Source: Xenorhabdus eapokensis
GTDB lineage: Bacteria; Pseudomonadota; Gammaproteobacteria; Enterobacterales; Enterobacteriaceae
Length of the DNA stretch: 64,000 bases
Assembly: GCF_001908105.1 (NCBI RefSeq)
Contig: NZ_MKGQ01000007.1
Span: forward strand, 96,251-160,250
Direction of reading: 5' to 3'
Below the pieces are notes generated by a model, which saw only the letters and a program-made list of their open reading frames with translations, was not told where the DNA came from and ran no database searches. Position numbers and translations under genes: made by a program. This document shows, piece after piece, positions 11,108 to 21,445 of this stretch; position 1 is the stretch's first letter, and every line of letters begins with the position of its first letter.

Positions 11108-11338
11108 ATGAGTAACAATGAAGCAAGAAAACAAAATATAATTCCCCCTTATTTACTGGAGTATATTGCAAAAACCTGTGATGCTAACGATAAAGAGTGT
11201 GTTTTGAATACATTAGAGCATGTCAATAAACTTATGAAAAACTCAATTAACAAAAACGCCTTAAACTCTCAAGATGATCCTTTAATATATAAAAAAAAAC
11301 CTGAGCCAGAAGATAGTTATTCATTGCCAGAAAAATAG
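11108..11338 (+). CDS. Stand-alone protealysin-type propeptide protein
   Basis: This 76-residue protein aligns with the first part of the two upstream proteases: the start (MSNN), the motif IIPPYLLEYIAKTCD, and the following helix (VLNTLEHVNKLM). It then ends after a lysine/proline-rich tail where the others continue into the catalytic domain. Start context is shared with the proteases (AGGGnATTATnATG). I see no remnant of a catalytic domain in the 180 bases downstream. It could be a free propeptide acting in trans as inhibitor or chaperone of the two proteases, or the stub of a third truncated copy. The intact frame and ribosome site favour expression. Confidence 0.7.
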   Translation: MSNNEARKQNIIPPYLLEYIAKTCDANDKECVLNTLEHVNKLMKNSINKNALNSQDDPLIYKKKPEPEDSYSLPEK

Positions 11339-11523
11339 TGTTACTCTCTGATTTGCCTAATTTTAATATGAAAAAAAATTAAATGTTAAAATTAATAGAA
11401 CCAAATTTACAATAACTTCATTGATAAGCTTAAAAGATATCCCAAACTAATTAGATTAACTTCTAAAATTATTTCTATCTGCTATGCTTTATGATAGTTA
11501 AATTATTATTTCTATATCTAAAT

Positions 11524-11551
11524 AATAAAGGGCTAAAAATAGCCCTTTATT
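11524..11551. terminator. Bidirectional terminator between the propeptide gene and der
   Basis: AATAAAGGGCTA at 11524-11535 and TAGCCCTTTATT at 11540-11551 form a perfect 12-bp stem with an AAAA loop. A/T tracts on both sides let it stop both the rightward protease cluster and the leftward der gene. Confidence 0.75.
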
Positions 11552-11572
11552 TATATCAATATTTTTAAATAA

Positions 11573-13069
11573 TTACCGTTTTTTCAGATGTTCCATTAAA
11601 CGCTTACGTTTACGGAGCTGAGATGCTGTTAATGTATTTTTCTTATCGGCATAAGGGTTAGCTCCTTCTTTAAATTGGATACGGATAGGTGTTCCCATCA
11701 CCTTCAAAGAACGGCGGAAATAATTCATCAAATAACGCTTATAGGAGTCAGGTAAATCTGTTACCTGATTACCGTGGATAACCACAATAGGTGGGTTATA
11801 TCCACCAGCATGAGCATATTTCATTTTCACCCTGCGACCACGGATCATCGGCGGCTGGTGATCATCCTCTGCCATACGCATTATACGGGTTAATAAGGAA
11901 GTGCTAACGCGACGGGTTGCGCTTTCATAGGCTTCCAAAATTGACTCAAATAAATTGCCAACACCACTACCATGTAGTGCAGAAATAAAGTGAATACGGG
12001 CAAAATCAACAAAACCCAAACGTAGCTCAAGCATATCTTTGACGTGATCTTTATCTTCCTGACTCATGCCATCCCATTTGTTGATGGCGATAACCAGAGA
12101 ACGACCACTGTTAAGAATAAAACCCAGCAGAGAGAGATCTTGATCAGAAATGCCTTCACGAGCATCTACTATCAGTAACACAACATTGGCATCTTCAATC
12201 GCCTGAAGCGTTTTAATCACAGAAAATTTCTCAACCGTTTCAGTGACTTTCCCACGCTTACGAACGCCCGCTGTATCAATCAAAATATATTCACGGCCAT
12301 CACGCTCCATAGGAATATAAATGCTGTCACGGGTCGTACCAGGCATATCATAAACGACAACACGTTCTTCACCCAAAATACGGTTGGTTAATGTGGATTT
12401 ACCCACATTAGGGCGGCCAACAATAGCAAGTTTCAGAGGCAACGTTGTCGGATCAAATGCCTCCTCCTCCTTTTCTTGTTCAGCCGAAGCATCCAATTCG
12501 GCTTGCTCCATTTCTGCCCAATACGCTGCGTTAGCTTCTTCTTCCGTTAATTCAACGTCTTCTTCCGTTTCTTCTTTATTAGAAAATGGCAACAACACAC
12601 GTTCAATCAGTTGTGTTACACCACGGCCGTGAGAAGCAGCAATGGAATAAACATCTCCTAAACCTAGTGAATAAAATTCAGCTATAGAGGTATCAATATC
12701 GATACCATCGGTTTTATTCGCCACCAAAAAAGTTGCTTTTTCACGGCTACGCAGATGCTTGGCAATCGAATGGTCAGCAGGCATCAATCCCGATCTGGCG
12801 TCAACCATAAATAGAACAATGTCCGCCTCTTCTATGGCCATAAGAGATTGCGTAGCCATATGCGTTTCTACGCCTTCTTCCGTACCATCAATACCGCCCG
12901 TATCAATGATGATGAATTCCTGCCCTTCAACCTCCGCCCGTCCATACTTACGATCACGGGTTAAGCCTGGGAAGTCCGCTACCAGCGCATCTCTGGTTCG
13001 GGTCAATCGGTTAAATAAGGTGGATTTTCCAACATTGGGGCGCCCAACCAGCGCAACGACAGGTATCAT
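11573..13069 (-). CDS. der: Ribosome-assembly GTPase Der (EngA)
   Basis: This essential GTPase with two consecutive G domains is needed for 50S ribosomal subunit maturation. The 498-residue protein shows two P-loops, [13 protein letters not shown] near residue 9 and [13 protein letters not shown] near residue 216. Each has DTGG or DTAG switch II, plus NKTD and NKWD specificity motifs. An acidic linker rich in Glu joins the domains, and a C-terminal KH-like domain ends in a basic tail. As in E. coli it lies downstream of bamB on the same strand, but here a strong hairpin separates them. Confidence 0.97.
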   Translation of the reverse strand: MIPVVALVGRPNVGKSTLFNRLTRTRDALVADFPGLTRDRKYGRAEVEGQEFIIIDTGGIDGTEEGVETHMATQSLMAIEEADIVLFMVDARSGLMPADHSIAKHLRSREKATFLVANKTDGIDIDTSIAEFYSLGLGDVYSIAASHGRGVTQLIERVLLPFSNKEETEEDVELTEEEANAAYWAEMEQAELDASAEQEKEEEAFDPTTLPLKLAIVGRPNVGKSTLTNRILGEERVVVYDMPGTTRDSIYIPMERDGREYILIDTAGVRKRGKVTETVEKFSVIKTLQAIEDANVVLLIVDAREGISDQDLSLLGFILNSGRSLVIAINKWDGMSQEDKDHVKDMLELRLGFVDFARIHFISALHGSGVGNLFESILEAYESATRRVSTSLLTRIMRMAEDDHQPPMIRGRRVKMKYAHAGGYNPPIVVIHGNQVTDLPDSYKRYLMNYFRRSLKVMGTPIRIQFKEGANPYADKKNTLTASQLRKRKRLMEHLKKR

Positions 13070-13170
13070 TTTCTTGATGCCTCATGACTAGATTTAAATC
13101 GATACCCTGCTGAAAGTGACGTCTTAATATTGTTCATCACAGCAAGACACAAAGATACTAAAAAGACGAA

Positions 13171-13197
13171 ACGGCTCCTGTTATTCTCAGGAGCCGT
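13171..13197 (-). terminator. Terminator between bamB and der
   Basis: On the minus strand a perfect 10-bp stem (ACGGCTCCTG with CAGGAGCCGT, 7-base loop) is followed by TTTCGTCTTTTT. It would end the yfgM-bamB transcript before der. Confidence 0.75.
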
Positions 13198-13231
13198 ATA
13201 ATTGTGTGTTATTTAAAACACGCTCTGAAAG

Positions 13232-14404
13232 TTAGCGGGTATACAGATAAACTGTCCCGTCTTTCGCTTGTAGCATCAGTTTATCGCTGGCAACAACCGG
13301 ACGACTCAACAGGCCGGAACCATCAACCTTGTTCTGCGCCACAAATTTGCCATCAGCCATATTCAACCAATGCAAGTAACCTTCAGCATCACCAACAACC
13401 AGATAGCCATTGTACATTTCCGGTGCTGTCAGGTTACGGTGCAAGAGATTATTTTGCGACCATAATGTCACACCATCACTCTTGCGTAGGGACAAAATAT
13501 GATCATCTTGATCAACAATAAAAATGTTGTTGTCAGTGACCACCATATCATGCACCGAACCCAGATCACGTTTCCAAATGATCTGGCCTGAACGCATATC
13601 CATTGCCACCAAATTACCGTTATAAGCTATCGCGTAAATAACATTGTCTGAAATGACCGGAGTCATATCAACATCATTCAGACGATCTATTTCGGTAGAA
13701 CCTGTTACCTGAGAAATACGCTGCTGCCAAATTAGTTGCCCCTCAGACAGCAGAACCGCACTAATACGACCATTGTCACCACCTACAATAGCTGCACCAT
13801 AGGCCACGGCAGGAGCGGATTCACCACGAACGGACAACGCAGGTGTATCCATGTTAACTGACCAGACAATACTACCATCGGTTTCGTTTAATGCCTGCAA
13901 CATACCATTACCGGTATGAATCAAGACAAAACCATCACTCACAACAGGACGGGACAACGCTTCGCCGGCAACCGTTGACTCCCATTCAACCTTACCGTCC
14001 GTTACATCCAATGCGATGACTTTCGCCTTTTCTGTGCCGACATACAGGCGATCACCGGATACCGTCAAACCACCAGAAAGCAGCGCTGGCAAATGGGATG
14101 ACAATAGACCGGCTTTTTCTGACAGATCCGTTGTCCATATCTCTTTGCCGCTGTCTATATCAAATGCTTTGATAACACCATGACGGTCAGCAACATAAAT
14201 TGTCGAACCCTGCCAGGTCGGTGATAAATGGGAGTAATACTCTCCCGTACCACTCCCAACAGACTTATCCCAAACGATACGAGGTTTGAATTGATTTTCA
14301 ACCTTCGGTAACGGTGACATTGTTACCGCATCCTGTTCACTTGAACAACCTGCCAGCAGAACAGAAGCAACCAGCCCAACCAAGAGTGTTTTTCGAAGCT
14401 GCAT
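13232..14404 (-). CDS. bamB: Outer membrane assembly lipoprotein BamB
   Basis: This lipoprotein subunit of the BAM complex helps insert beta-barrel proteins into the outer membrane. The lipobox VLLAGC puts the lipidated Cys at residue 19. The 390-residue protein then shows repeated PQQ-like propeller blades with recurring xWxxxL/V and G-rich turns (for example KIWTTDLS-type and QIIWKRDLG), consistent with an eight-bladed beta-propeller. It lies 16 bases after yfgM, in the usual yfgM-bamB order. In this window the large inverse autotransporter at 51977 is one plausible BAM substrate. Confidence 0.96.
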   Translation of the reverse strand: MQLRKTLLVGLVASVLLAGCSSEQDAVTMSPLPKVENQFKPRIVWDKSVGSGTGEYYSHLSPTWQGSTIYVADRHGVIKAFDIDSGKEIWTTDLSEKAGLLSSHLPALLSGGLTVSGDRLYVGTEKAKVIALDVTDGKVEWESTVAGEALSRPVVSDGFVLIHTGNGMLQALNETDGSIVWSVNMDTPALSVRGESAPAVAYGAAIVGGDNGRISAVLLSEGQLIWQQRISQVTGSTEIDRLNDVDMTPVISDNVIYAIAYNGNLVAMDMRSGQIIWKRDLGSVHDMVVTDNNIFIVDQDDHILSLRKSDGVTLWSQNNLLHRNLTAPEMYNGYLVVGDAEGYLHWLNMADGKFVAQNKVDGSGLLSRPVVASDKLMLQAKDGTVYLYTR

Positions 14405-14420
14405 TATGAAGTTGGCTCCC

Positions 14421-15041
14421 TTAGTTGGATAAATTATTAAGTTTGATTTTCATAAAATCCTTAATTACCTGCGGGCCATCAAGTCCAAGTCCCGTGGAAT
14501 AGGCTGCACGTGCGCCAGCAATATCCCCTTTTTTAGCCAGAATATCCCCACGAATATCCTCAACCATAATCTGCCAGCCTTTGCCTTTGACCAAATCCAA
14601 CGTTTTCAATGCAACATCTGCTTTATCTTCCGCTAATTGAACCCTGGACAGGCGGAGGTTAGACAATGCTTGCATGTTCTCATCTTTAGCTTTGCCGGAT
14701 GCCGCTAGCAAATTTTTCTCTGCCTGAGCCAAATCATTCTGAGCAACAGCTTGTTTTGCCAGTTCCAGATCAGCCATAACACCGTAGACATTGTTTGTCT
14801 CATTAGCGAACTTTTCTACGGCAGCAACATGTTCTTTCGATCCCGACGCCAGTGATTTGTTCAATTCTTCAAATACTGCCGCCGTATTATGTAATTGGTT
14901 GGTTTGATGACTCTGCCAGTAACGCCAACCCAACAAAGCACCAATACCTAACACCAGGCCAACAGCAAGGTATTTACCGTTGGTAGATAAAAAACGCTTT
15001 ATCGCGTCAACTTGTTCAGTTTCTGTGGTATAGACTTGCAC
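14421..15041 (-). CDS. yfgM: YfgM, ancillary SecYEG translocon subunit
   Basis: This inner-membrane protein has a periplasmic TPR-like domain. In E. coli it associates with SecYEG and PpiD and takes part in envelope protein folding. The 206 residues show a short cytoplasmic N-terminus, one membrane span (YLAVGLVLGIGALLGWRYW, residues 24-42) and a helical periplasmic part with TPR-like repeats. It follows hisS after 14 bases and precedes bamB by 16, so the three are probably cotranscribed. Confidence 0.93.
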   Translation of the reverse strand: MQVYTTETEQVDAIKRFLSTNGKYLAVGLVLGIGALLGWRYWQSHQTNQLHNTAAVFEELNKSLASGSKEHVAAVEKFANETNNVYGVMADLELAKQAVAQNDLAQAEKNLLAASGKAKDENMQALSNLRLSRVQLAEDKADVALKTLDLVKGKGWQIMVEDIRGDILAKKGDIAGARAAYSTGLGLDGPQVIKDFMKIKLNNLSN

Positions 15042-15055
15042 TAGAGTCTCTCTCC

Positions 15056-16333
15056 TTAGCCTAACAGTTCGCTCAAACGCGCTGCGATCGCTTGTTGTGA
15101 CAACGTTTCTTGTTCACCGTTGCGTAAATCTTTCACTGTAATATTGCCTGCCTGAATTTCATCTTCTCCCAGGATCAAGGCGACTTTGGCGCCGTGTTTA
15201 CTCGCACGTGTCAATTGTTTCTTAAAGTTACCACCGCCGTGGTTAGTCATTAAACGTAATTCTGGCAGTTGATCGCGGATTTTTTCGGCCAATATTAATG
15301 CCGCCTGCTGGCTCCCTTCACCAAAGGAAGAGAAATAAACATCGGCAACGGTCAGATCAGCAACAAAGTCAGGATTGACTTCCTGCACTAATAAGACCAT
15401 ACGTTCCATGCCCATGGCAAAACCAACTGCGGGTGTTGCTTTACCGCCCAATTGTTCAACTAAACCATCGTAACGACCACCGGCACAGACGGTTCCCTGT
15501 GCACCCAATGCTGATGTCACCCATTCAAAAACAGTACGGTTGTAATAATCAAGGCCGCGAACCAGACGCTGGTTGATGCGGTATTTTATCCCAGTGTTAT
15601 CAAGTATCTGGCACAGTCCATCAAAGTGCTCTTTTGACTCAGCATCAAGATAATCAAACAACGCCGGCGCATCATTTAAAAGTTGCTGAATTTCAGGGTT
15701 TTTAGAGTCCAATACACGCAGTGGATTGGTATACATGCGGCGTTGACAATCCTCGTCTAATTTCTCTTTGTGTTGCTCAAGGAATGCTACCAGCGCCTCA
15801 CGATAATTTGCGCGGGCTTCTAATGAACCAATTGAGTTCAATTCAAGTGTAACGTGATCGGCAATGCCGAGCTCACGCCACCAACGTGCTGTCATTAAAA
15901 TAAGTTCAGCGTCAATATCTGGCCCTTGTAAGCCAAACACTTCAGCCCCTAACTGATGGAATTGACGGTAACGGCCTTTTTGTGGACGCTCATAACGGAA
16001 CATAGGCCCGATATACCATAAGCGCTGTTCCTGATTGTACAGCAGACCATGCTGAATACCGGCACGGACACATCCTGCGGTATTTTCTGGGCGCAGGGTC
16101 AAGCTTTCACCATTGCGATCGTCAAAAGTATACATCTCTTTTTCGACAACGTCGGTTACTTCCCCAATTGCACGTTTGAATAACGGGGTCTGCTCTACAA
16201 TCGGTGTCCGAATTTCGCTAAAACCATAACCTGACAGCACACGCTTCACCGTAGATTCAACTCGTTGCCAGATGGCCGTTTCAGCAGGAAGGCAGTCGTT
16301 CATGCCACGAATAGCTGGGATATTTTTTGCCAC
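15056..16333 (-). CDS. hisS: Histidyl-tRNA synthetase
   Basis: This class II aminoacyl-tRNA synthetase charges tRNA-His. The 425 residues match the E. coli length. Class II motif 2 is seen around [17 protein letters not shown]. The histidine-binding loop appears as [15 protein letters not shown], and motif 3 as [13 protein letters not shown]-terminal anticodon-binding domain follows from about residue 330. The upstream gap to ispG is 103 bases and contains a short hairpin. Confidence 0.97.
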   Translation of the reverse strand: MAKNIPAIRGMNDCLPAETAIWQRVESTVKRVLSGYGFSEIRTPIVEQTPLFKRAIGEVTDVVEKEMYTFDDRNGESLTLRPENTAGCVRAGIQHGLLYNQEQRLWYIGPMFRYERPQKGRYRQFHQLGAEVFGLQGPDIDAELILMTARWWRELGIADHVTLELNSIGSLEARANYREALVAFLEQHKEKLDEDCQRRMYTNPLRVLDSKNPEIQQLLNDAPALFDYLDAESKEHFDGLCQILDNTGIKYRINQRLVRGLDYYNRTVFEWVTSALGAQGTVCAGGRYDGLVEQLGGKATPAVGFAMGMERMVLLVQEVNPDFVADLTVADVYFSSFGEGSQQAALILAEKIRDQLPELRLMTNHGGGNFKKQLTRASKHGAKVALILGEDEIQAGNITVKDLRNGEQETLSQQAIAARLSELLG

Positions 16334-16436
16334 GTTTTATCTCTTATTAATATTTATACAATGCCATCGATTATAAAAGCGAATACTTGCAAGGTTCAAT
16401 CTGCAAGCAAATCTATATGCTTATATCCCCAATAAA

Positions 16437-17558
16437 TTACTCATCAAGCTGATTGATGCTGATTCGGTTCTTAGCATCAAGGATAGCTGCCTTCGCCCTA
16501 ATTTTCGCTTCAAGTTGATCAATCAAGTTATTATTGTCAAAACGCTCTTTTTGACGAATGCCATCTTCATAAAAGCCACTTTTGGTTTTCGCCCCTGTTA
16601 CGCCAAGCGTTGAAACTTCAGCTTCCCCAGGACCATTCACGACACAACCAATGATAGAAACATCCATTGGAGTGATTAAGTCTTCAAGACGCTGCTCAAG
16701 TGCATTAACTGTACCGATAACATCAAATTCTTGACGCGAACACGTTGGACAGGCAATGAAATTAATGCCCCGTGAACGAATACGCAATGCTTTCAGAATA
16801 TCGAAACCGACTTTAACCTCTTCCACTGGATCTGCGGCCAACGAAATACGCAGCGTATCGCCAATTCCTTCTGACAACAAAATACCAAGGCCGATTGAAG
16901 ATTTCACCGCACCCGCACGAGCGCCACCTGCTTCCGTAATGCCCAAATGCAGCGGTTGATCAATTTGTTGAGCCAGTAAACGGTATGCCCCAACCGCCAG
17001 GAAAACGTCAGAGGCTTTGACACTCACCTTAAATTGGTTAAAGTTCAGACGATCAAGAATATCCACATGACGCATTGCCGATTCAACCAACGCTTTTGGT
17101 GTGGGTTCACCATATTTTTCTTGTAGATCTTTTTCCAGCGAGCCACCATTAACCCCAATGCGAATCGGAATGTTATTGTGGCGGGCACAATCCACAACCT
17201 GACGAATACGCTCTTCGTTACCGATATTGCCAGGGTTGATACGCAGACAGTCAACACCATATTCTGCCACTTTCAATGCAATGCGGTAATCGAAATGAAT
17301 ATCGGCAACAAGAGGGACATTGACTTGCTGTTTGATGGACTTGAACGCTTCGGCTGCATCCATTGTTGGAACAGACACTCGAACAATATCAACACCTACA
17401 CGTTCTAACGCCTTAATTTGATTGACTGTCGCTTCAACATCTGTTGTTCGTGTGTTAGTCATTGATTGCACGGCAATCGGTGCATCACCCCCGATGGGAA
17501 CATTACCGACATAAATACGTGTCGATTTACGTCTTTTTATCGGTGATTCATTATGCAT
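16437..17558 (-). CDS. ispG: 4-hydroxy-3-methylbut-2-en-1-yl diphosphate synthase (flavodoxin)
   Basis: This is the penultimate enzyme of the MEP isoprenoid pathway and a [4Fe-4S] protein. The 373 residues show the N-terminal TIM-barrel segment ([24 protein letters not shown]). The C-terminal cluster ligands appear as [11 protein letters not shown] and [12 protein letters not shown]. It matches E. coli GcpE/IspG throughout. The need for an iron-sulfur cluster links it to the isc operon in this window. Confidence 0.97.
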   Translation of the reverse strand: MHNESPIKRRKSTRIYVGNVPIGGDAPIAVQSMTNTRTTDVEATVNQIKALERVGVDIVRVSVPTMDAAEAFKSIKQQVNVPLVADIHFDYRIALKVAEYGVDCLRINPGNIGNEERIRQVVDCARHNNIPIRIGVNGGSLEKDLQEKYGEPTPKALVESAMRHVDILDRLNFNQFKVSVKASDVFLAVGAYRLLAQQIDQPLHLGITEAGGARAGAVKSSIGLGILLSEGIGDTLRISLAADPVEEVKVGFDILKALRIRSRGINFIACPTCSRQEFDVIGTVNALEQRLEDLITPMDVSIIGCVVNGPGEAEVSTLGVTGAKTKSGFYEDGIRQKERFDNNNLIDQLEAKIRAKAAILDAKNRISINQLDE

Positions 17559-17649
17559 TTTTACATTACTCCCCTACATCCCTGTATTTTTGTTTATAAG
17601 AATTACAACTATGCTGTGGTGAATAACTCTGCCGAAGCAGTTAAGGCAT

Positions 17650-18666
17650 CTATTTCAGTGTCAGTTTAGCCGTGATGCCTTTCTTCACGAAGGAACTCAG
17701 ATCTACTGGTTTTCCTCGGAACTGAACCTTAACCTTGGCAGGGGCGCCAATATTCACTGAGTAAGGTAAATTACCGGAAAGTTTTAGGCTATCCCCTCTC
17801 TTTTTGATACCACTAAATAACACCTTACCTTTAGCATCCTTGACCGCCAGCCAACATTCATCGCTGAAATCTATCACTAACTCATCGTTACCCGCTGTAC
17901 TGATACTATTTACATCAGTCGATGACGGACTCACAACCGCATTATTCACTTCTGCATTGGCAGCAGCAGTTGTATTTTCTGGCATTGCATTAGTTGCAGA
18001 TTGATTGGTTGCTGTGGATACCGGCACGCTGGAAGATACTGGAGCATTGCTGCTTACTTCAGTGCTATTTGCCTCTGCCGACGATGCTTTTTCTTGGGAA
18101 ACACTATTTTGAGCAGCCGTTACGGATTGATTTTCTTTAAGAGGCGCTACATTATTTTCCCCAGCGGTTGGAGCCACCAGGCCATTTTCAGAACCTGACT
18201 GACTATTATTCTGGGCAGTTGATTGCGTGACCATTGAAGACAATTCTGTTTGTTGTACTTTATAGTTCTGCCACCACCACAGGAATGTCATACCCAACAA
18301 TACAATGATAACAGCCCATGTTATCTTCATTAACCAACCGTCACGTTTCTTGCTTTTTTTTCCCGCAGAAAAACTTTGCATAGGCGCTGTTTTTATGGCA
18401 TCGGGGGGGATCTGTTTATCCAAGGTACTTAAGATTTCAGATTCAGGCACCTGAACCAATTTTGCATAGGCGCGAACATATCCACGAAGGAATGTCGGTG
18501 AAATATTTGACGGGATATTATCTTCTTCAATATCACGAACAGTGGACAGTTTAAGACACAAGCGATCTGCCACAATTTGCTGAGAAAGCTCATGTTTTTC
18601 ACGAGCCTGACGCAGAATCTGACCTGTTGTCAGATTGGCTTCTTCTGGGTAAGTTTCAGTCTTCAT
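17650..18666 (-). CDS. rodZ: Cytoskeletal cell-shape protein RodZ
   Basis: This bitopic inner-membrane protein links MreB filaments to the elongation machinery and keeps rod shape. An N-terminal helix-turn-helix domain spans residues 15-90 (LSQQIVADRLCLKLSTVRDIEED). A basic segment (GKKSKKRDGW) precedes one membrane span (LMKITWAVIIVLLGMTFLWWW), a long Ser/Asn/Ala-rich periplasmic linker, and a C-terminal beta domain (DECWLAVKDAKGKVLFSG). I chose the ATG at 18666 because MKTET aligns with other RodZ starts, although the frame stays open to 18711. Confidence 0.93.
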   Translation of the reverse strand: MKTETYPEEANLTTGQILRQAREKHELSQQIVADRLCLKLSTVRDIEEDNIPSNISPTFLRGYVRAYAKLVQVPESEILSTLDKQIPPDAIKTAPMQSFSAGKKSKKRDGWLMKITWAVIIVLLGMTFLWWWQNYKVQQTELSSMVTQSTAQNNSQSGSENGLVAPTAGENNVAPLKENQSVTAAQNSVSQEKASSAEANSTEVSSNAPVSSSVPVSTATNQSATNAMPENTTAAANAEVNNAVVSPSSTDVNSISTAGNDELVIDFSDECWLAVKDAKGKVLFSGIKKRGDSLKLSGNLPYSVNIGAPAKVKVQFRGKPVDLSSFVKKGITAKLTLK

Positions 18667-18782
18667 TAGCAAGGGATACTGGTACTGTTCTGGGTTAAAG
18701 AATTTACACAAATTAAGTTAATAGAACATATCACTTAATTTGTGTAGCGAAATCATCTAAATACTGCGTTGAACGCAAAAAA

Positions 18783-19202
18783 TCACTTATCACAGCGATA
18801 ACGGTCTGTATTGCTTTTCATATTTTTCATGACCAATTGCTCAGCTTGTTCATACTGCTTTTGTTCACAAAGAAAAATATAATAATGACGTACTACGGTA
18901 TCACTTTCAGCCGCATACTGCATCGCCATTCTGTAATGCTGACTGGCGGTTTCTGGACGGCCTGCATATTGTTCATACAGTGCCATGCCCAGATGTGCCT
19001 CTGGATGATGAGGTTCCGCCAGCAAGACTTTTTGAAAATGATATTTAGCGGCCGGTAAATTTCGCTCCGCCAAATAAGCCTTCCCTAGCTGCAATCGTGT
19101 ATCTATGGCAACAACCTGATGAGCGCGATGCGTTGATCGTTCTACACATCCCGTTAACAGGACAAAACAAACTATAGACCAAATTATTGATTTCCGTATC
19201 AT
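18783..19202 (-). CDS. pilW: PilW/PilF-like TPR lipoprotein, shortened
   Basis: This lipoprotein has TPR repeats and resembles the type IV pilus biogenesis protein PilW/PilF. The lipobox is LLTGC with Cys at residue 19, followed by TPR-like helices (LGKAYLAERNLPAAKYHFQKVL, MALYEQYAGRPETASQHYR). It has only 139 residues where full-length relatives have about 250, and it stops after about two and a half repeats. The position, between rlmN and rodZ, is that of pilW in other Enterobacterales. No other pilus gene is in the window, so it is probably a relic. Confidence 0.72.
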   Translation of the reverse strand: MIRKSIIWSIVCFVLLTGCVERSTHRAHQVVAIDTRLQLGKAYLAERNLPAAKYHFQKVLLAEPHHPEAHLGMALYEQYAGRPETASQHYRMAMQYAAESDTVVRHYYIFLCEQKQYEQAEQLVMKNMKSNTDRYRCDK

Positions 19203-19273
19203 ACCATCTTCATTTATAAGGATATGTTAAACTTTGCCAGATTTTTAGCCATTAATCGATATTAAACAAAAAA

Positions 19274-20452
19274 TTAGACTGTTTTTACCTGAATAGGTTC
19301 ACCTGCCTGGCGTTTTTTCATTGTTCGCTTGGTTCTATCAATAACCTCACCGGCAAGCTGCCCACATGCCGCATCAATATCATCTCCCCTCGTTTTACGC
19401 ACGATGGTTGTAAAACCGTATCCCATCAGAACCTTGGCAAAGCGATCGATTCGGCTGTTCGAGCTGCGTCCATAAGGTGCACCTGGGAATGGGTTCCACG
19501 GGATCAGGTTGATCTTGCTGGGGGTATCTTTCAGGCATTCAGCCAATTGATGAGCCTGCTCAACACTGTCATTGATATGATCAAGCATCACATACTCTAC
19601 CGTAACGCGTCCCTGATTAGCATTGGATTTTGTCAGGTAACGACGTACTCCTGCCAAGAACTCTTCAATATTGTACTTGCGGTTAATTGGCACAATTTCA
19701 TCACGAATATCGTCAGTGGGGGCATGTAAAGAAATTGCCAGTGCAACATCGATCATATCTCCCAGTTTATCCAGCGCAGGAACAACACCGGACGTTGACA
19801 ATGTCACACGGCGTTTCGACAAACCAAAGCCGAAGTCATCCATCATGATTTCCATTGCGGGCACGACATTATTCAAATTGAGTAATGGTTCTCCCATTCC
19901 CATCATCACTACGTTGGTAATGGGACGACGACCACTGGATTTCAGTGATCCTATAATCTTAGCGGCGCGCCAAACCTGACCAATAATCTCAGAAACTCGC
20001 AGGTTACGGTTAAAGCCCTGCTGAGCCGTAGAACAAAATTTACACTCTAAAGCACATCCCACCTGAGATGAAACACACAGTGTCGCGCGATCATCTTCTG
20101 GGATATAAACCGTTTCAACCTGTTGACCACCTACAGTAATCGCCCATTTGATAGTGCCATCAGCAGAGCGTTGCTCTTCTGCAACTTCGGGTGCTTTGAT
20201 TTCGGCAACTTGTTGCAATTTCGCCCTGAGCACTTTGTTGATATCGGTCATTTGCTCAAAATCGTCATAGCAATAATGGTAAATCCATTTCATGACCTGA
20301 TCGGCACGAAAAGGTTTCTCTCCCATATCGATAAAGAATTGACGCATTTGTTTACGGTTAAGGTCGAGCAAATTGACTTTACCGTTTTTCTTTTCAGGCG
20401 TGACAGATACGACGGAAGTTGCAGGTGATACGGTTTCGTTAAGTTGGGACAT
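19274..20452 (-). CDS. rlmN: Dual-specificity 23S rRNA/tRNA adenine-C2 methyltransferase RlmN
   Basis: This radical SAM enzyme methylates A2503 of 23S rRNA and A37 of some tRNAs. The 392-residue protein shows the cluster motif CALECKFC (CxxxCxxC), a SAM-binding GMGEPLLN, and the second catalytic cysteine in DIDAACGQL near the C-terminus. It is in the usual place upstream of pilW/rodZ. The gene is preceded by 238 bases that include the ndk terminator. Confidence 0.96.
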   Translation of the reverse strand: MSQLNETVSPATSVVSVTPEKKNGKVNLLDLNRKQMRQFFIDMGEKPFRADQVMKWIYHYCYDDFEQMTDINKVLRAKLQQVAEIKAPEVAEEQRSADGTIKWAITVGGQQVETVYIPEDDRATLCVSSQVGCALECKFCSTAQQGFNRNLRVSEIIGQVWRAAKIIGSLKSSGRRPITNVVMMGMGEPLLNLNNVVPAMEIMMDDFGFGLSKRRVTLSTSGVVPALDKLGDMIDVALAISLHAPTDDIRDEIVPINRKYNIEEFLAGVRRYLTKSNANQGRVTVEYVMLDHINDSVEQAHQLAECLKDTPSKINLIPWNPFPGAPYGRSSNSRIDRFAKVLMGYGFTTIVRKTRGDDIDAACGQLAGEVIDRTKRTMKKRQAGEPIQVKTV

Positions 20453-20596
20453 TGTTACATCGCCTCGTTGTTACACTTTCGGCTCTATGCTGATCTGGTT
20501 TCAGCATTAAGTTTTCATGCGGTGACTGCCAATTCAATGATCATTCACTCTTTTAATCAGAGCGATATTGAATGAACATTGAAATAAAATAATAAA

Positions 20597-20624
20597 CGCC
20601 CCGCTGAATCAACTCAGTGGGGCG
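20597..20624 (-). terminator. Terminator after ndk
   Basis: CGCCCCGCTGA at 20597-20607 and TCAGTGGGGCG at 20614-20624 form an 11-bp stem with one G-T pair. On the minus strand it is followed by TTTATTATTTT. It lies between ndk and rlmN. Confidence 0.75.
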
Positions 20625-20690
20625 CATCATTGTACAAACTTTACTGTTTATATGCTACTTAGAAGCTATTGCTACATACAACGAAAAGCG

Positions 20691-21119
20691 TTAGCAGCGA
20701 GGGAAGATTTCATCATCACTGAAAAAGTAAGCAATTTCGCGACTGGCAGATTCGGTAGAGTCTGAACCGTGAACCGCATTTTCAGTAAAGCTATCTGCGT
20801 AATCTGCTCGCAGAGTACCCGCTAATGCATTATCAGGATTAGTCGCACCCATTAAATCGCGGTGACGTTGAACGGCATTTTCACCTTCCAGAACTTGTAC
20901 CATAATTGGGCCAGAGGTCATGAACGCCACCAGACCATCAAAGAAAGGGCGGCCTTTGTGTTCAGCATAAAAACCTTCCGCTTGCTCGCGTGTCAAATGC
21001 AACATTTTGACCGCGATAATTTTAAACCCTGCACTTTCAAAGCGGGCATAAATAGAACCGATAACATCTTTCTTCACGGCATTGGGTTTAATAATGGAAA
21101 AAGTACGTTCAATTGTCAT
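20691..21119 (-). CDS. ndk: Nucleoside diphosphate kinase
   Basis: This enzyme transfers the gamma phosphate from ATP to nucleoside diphosphates through a phosphohistidine. The 142 residues match the family. The active-site histidine is in [12 protein letters not shown] near residue 117. The nucleotide-binding N-terminus reads [14 protein letters not shown]. It is a single-gene unit with its own terminator, in the same place as in E. coli upstream of rlmN. Confidence 0.97.
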   Translation of the reverse strand: MTIERTFSIIKPNAVKKDVIGSIYARFESAGFKIIAVKMLHLTREQAEGFYAEHKGRPFFDGLVAFMTSGPIMVQVLEGENAVQRHRDLMGATNPDNALAGTLRADYADSFTENAVHGSDSTESASREIAYFFSDDEIFPRC

Positions 21120-21367
21120 TGCGTAACCTCTTTGGCACTTTCAGCGATGATTCATTTTAATTTTTATGCCCCAAACAGAACTGAAGGGCAACTCTACCCT
21201 GTATCTGACAGGGACAAAAATAGGCGTTGATTATAGGAGGAGAGTTTCTGCTTGCCTACAAAAAACACAACATTTTATTAAAACTTTCTTAGCGAAAATA
21301 TCATTTTTTAGCATAAATCACATTTTCGCTTTGTTATACACGATGAAAATAACCATTTTATAAAATA

Positions 21368-21402
21368 ATGCCTGTTCAGGCGATTAAATCCCAAACAGGC
21401 AT
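21368..21402 (-). terminator. Terminator after the small secreted protein gene
   Basis: On the minus strand ATGCCTGTT and AACAGGCAT (9 bp, perfect) enclose a 17-base loop and are followed by TATTTTAT. It lies about 45 bases past the stop of the gene at 21446. Confidence 0.6.
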
Positions 21403-21445
21403 ACTGACCAAGATCATTGAATTCGTGTTTTTCACTCAATGTCAA

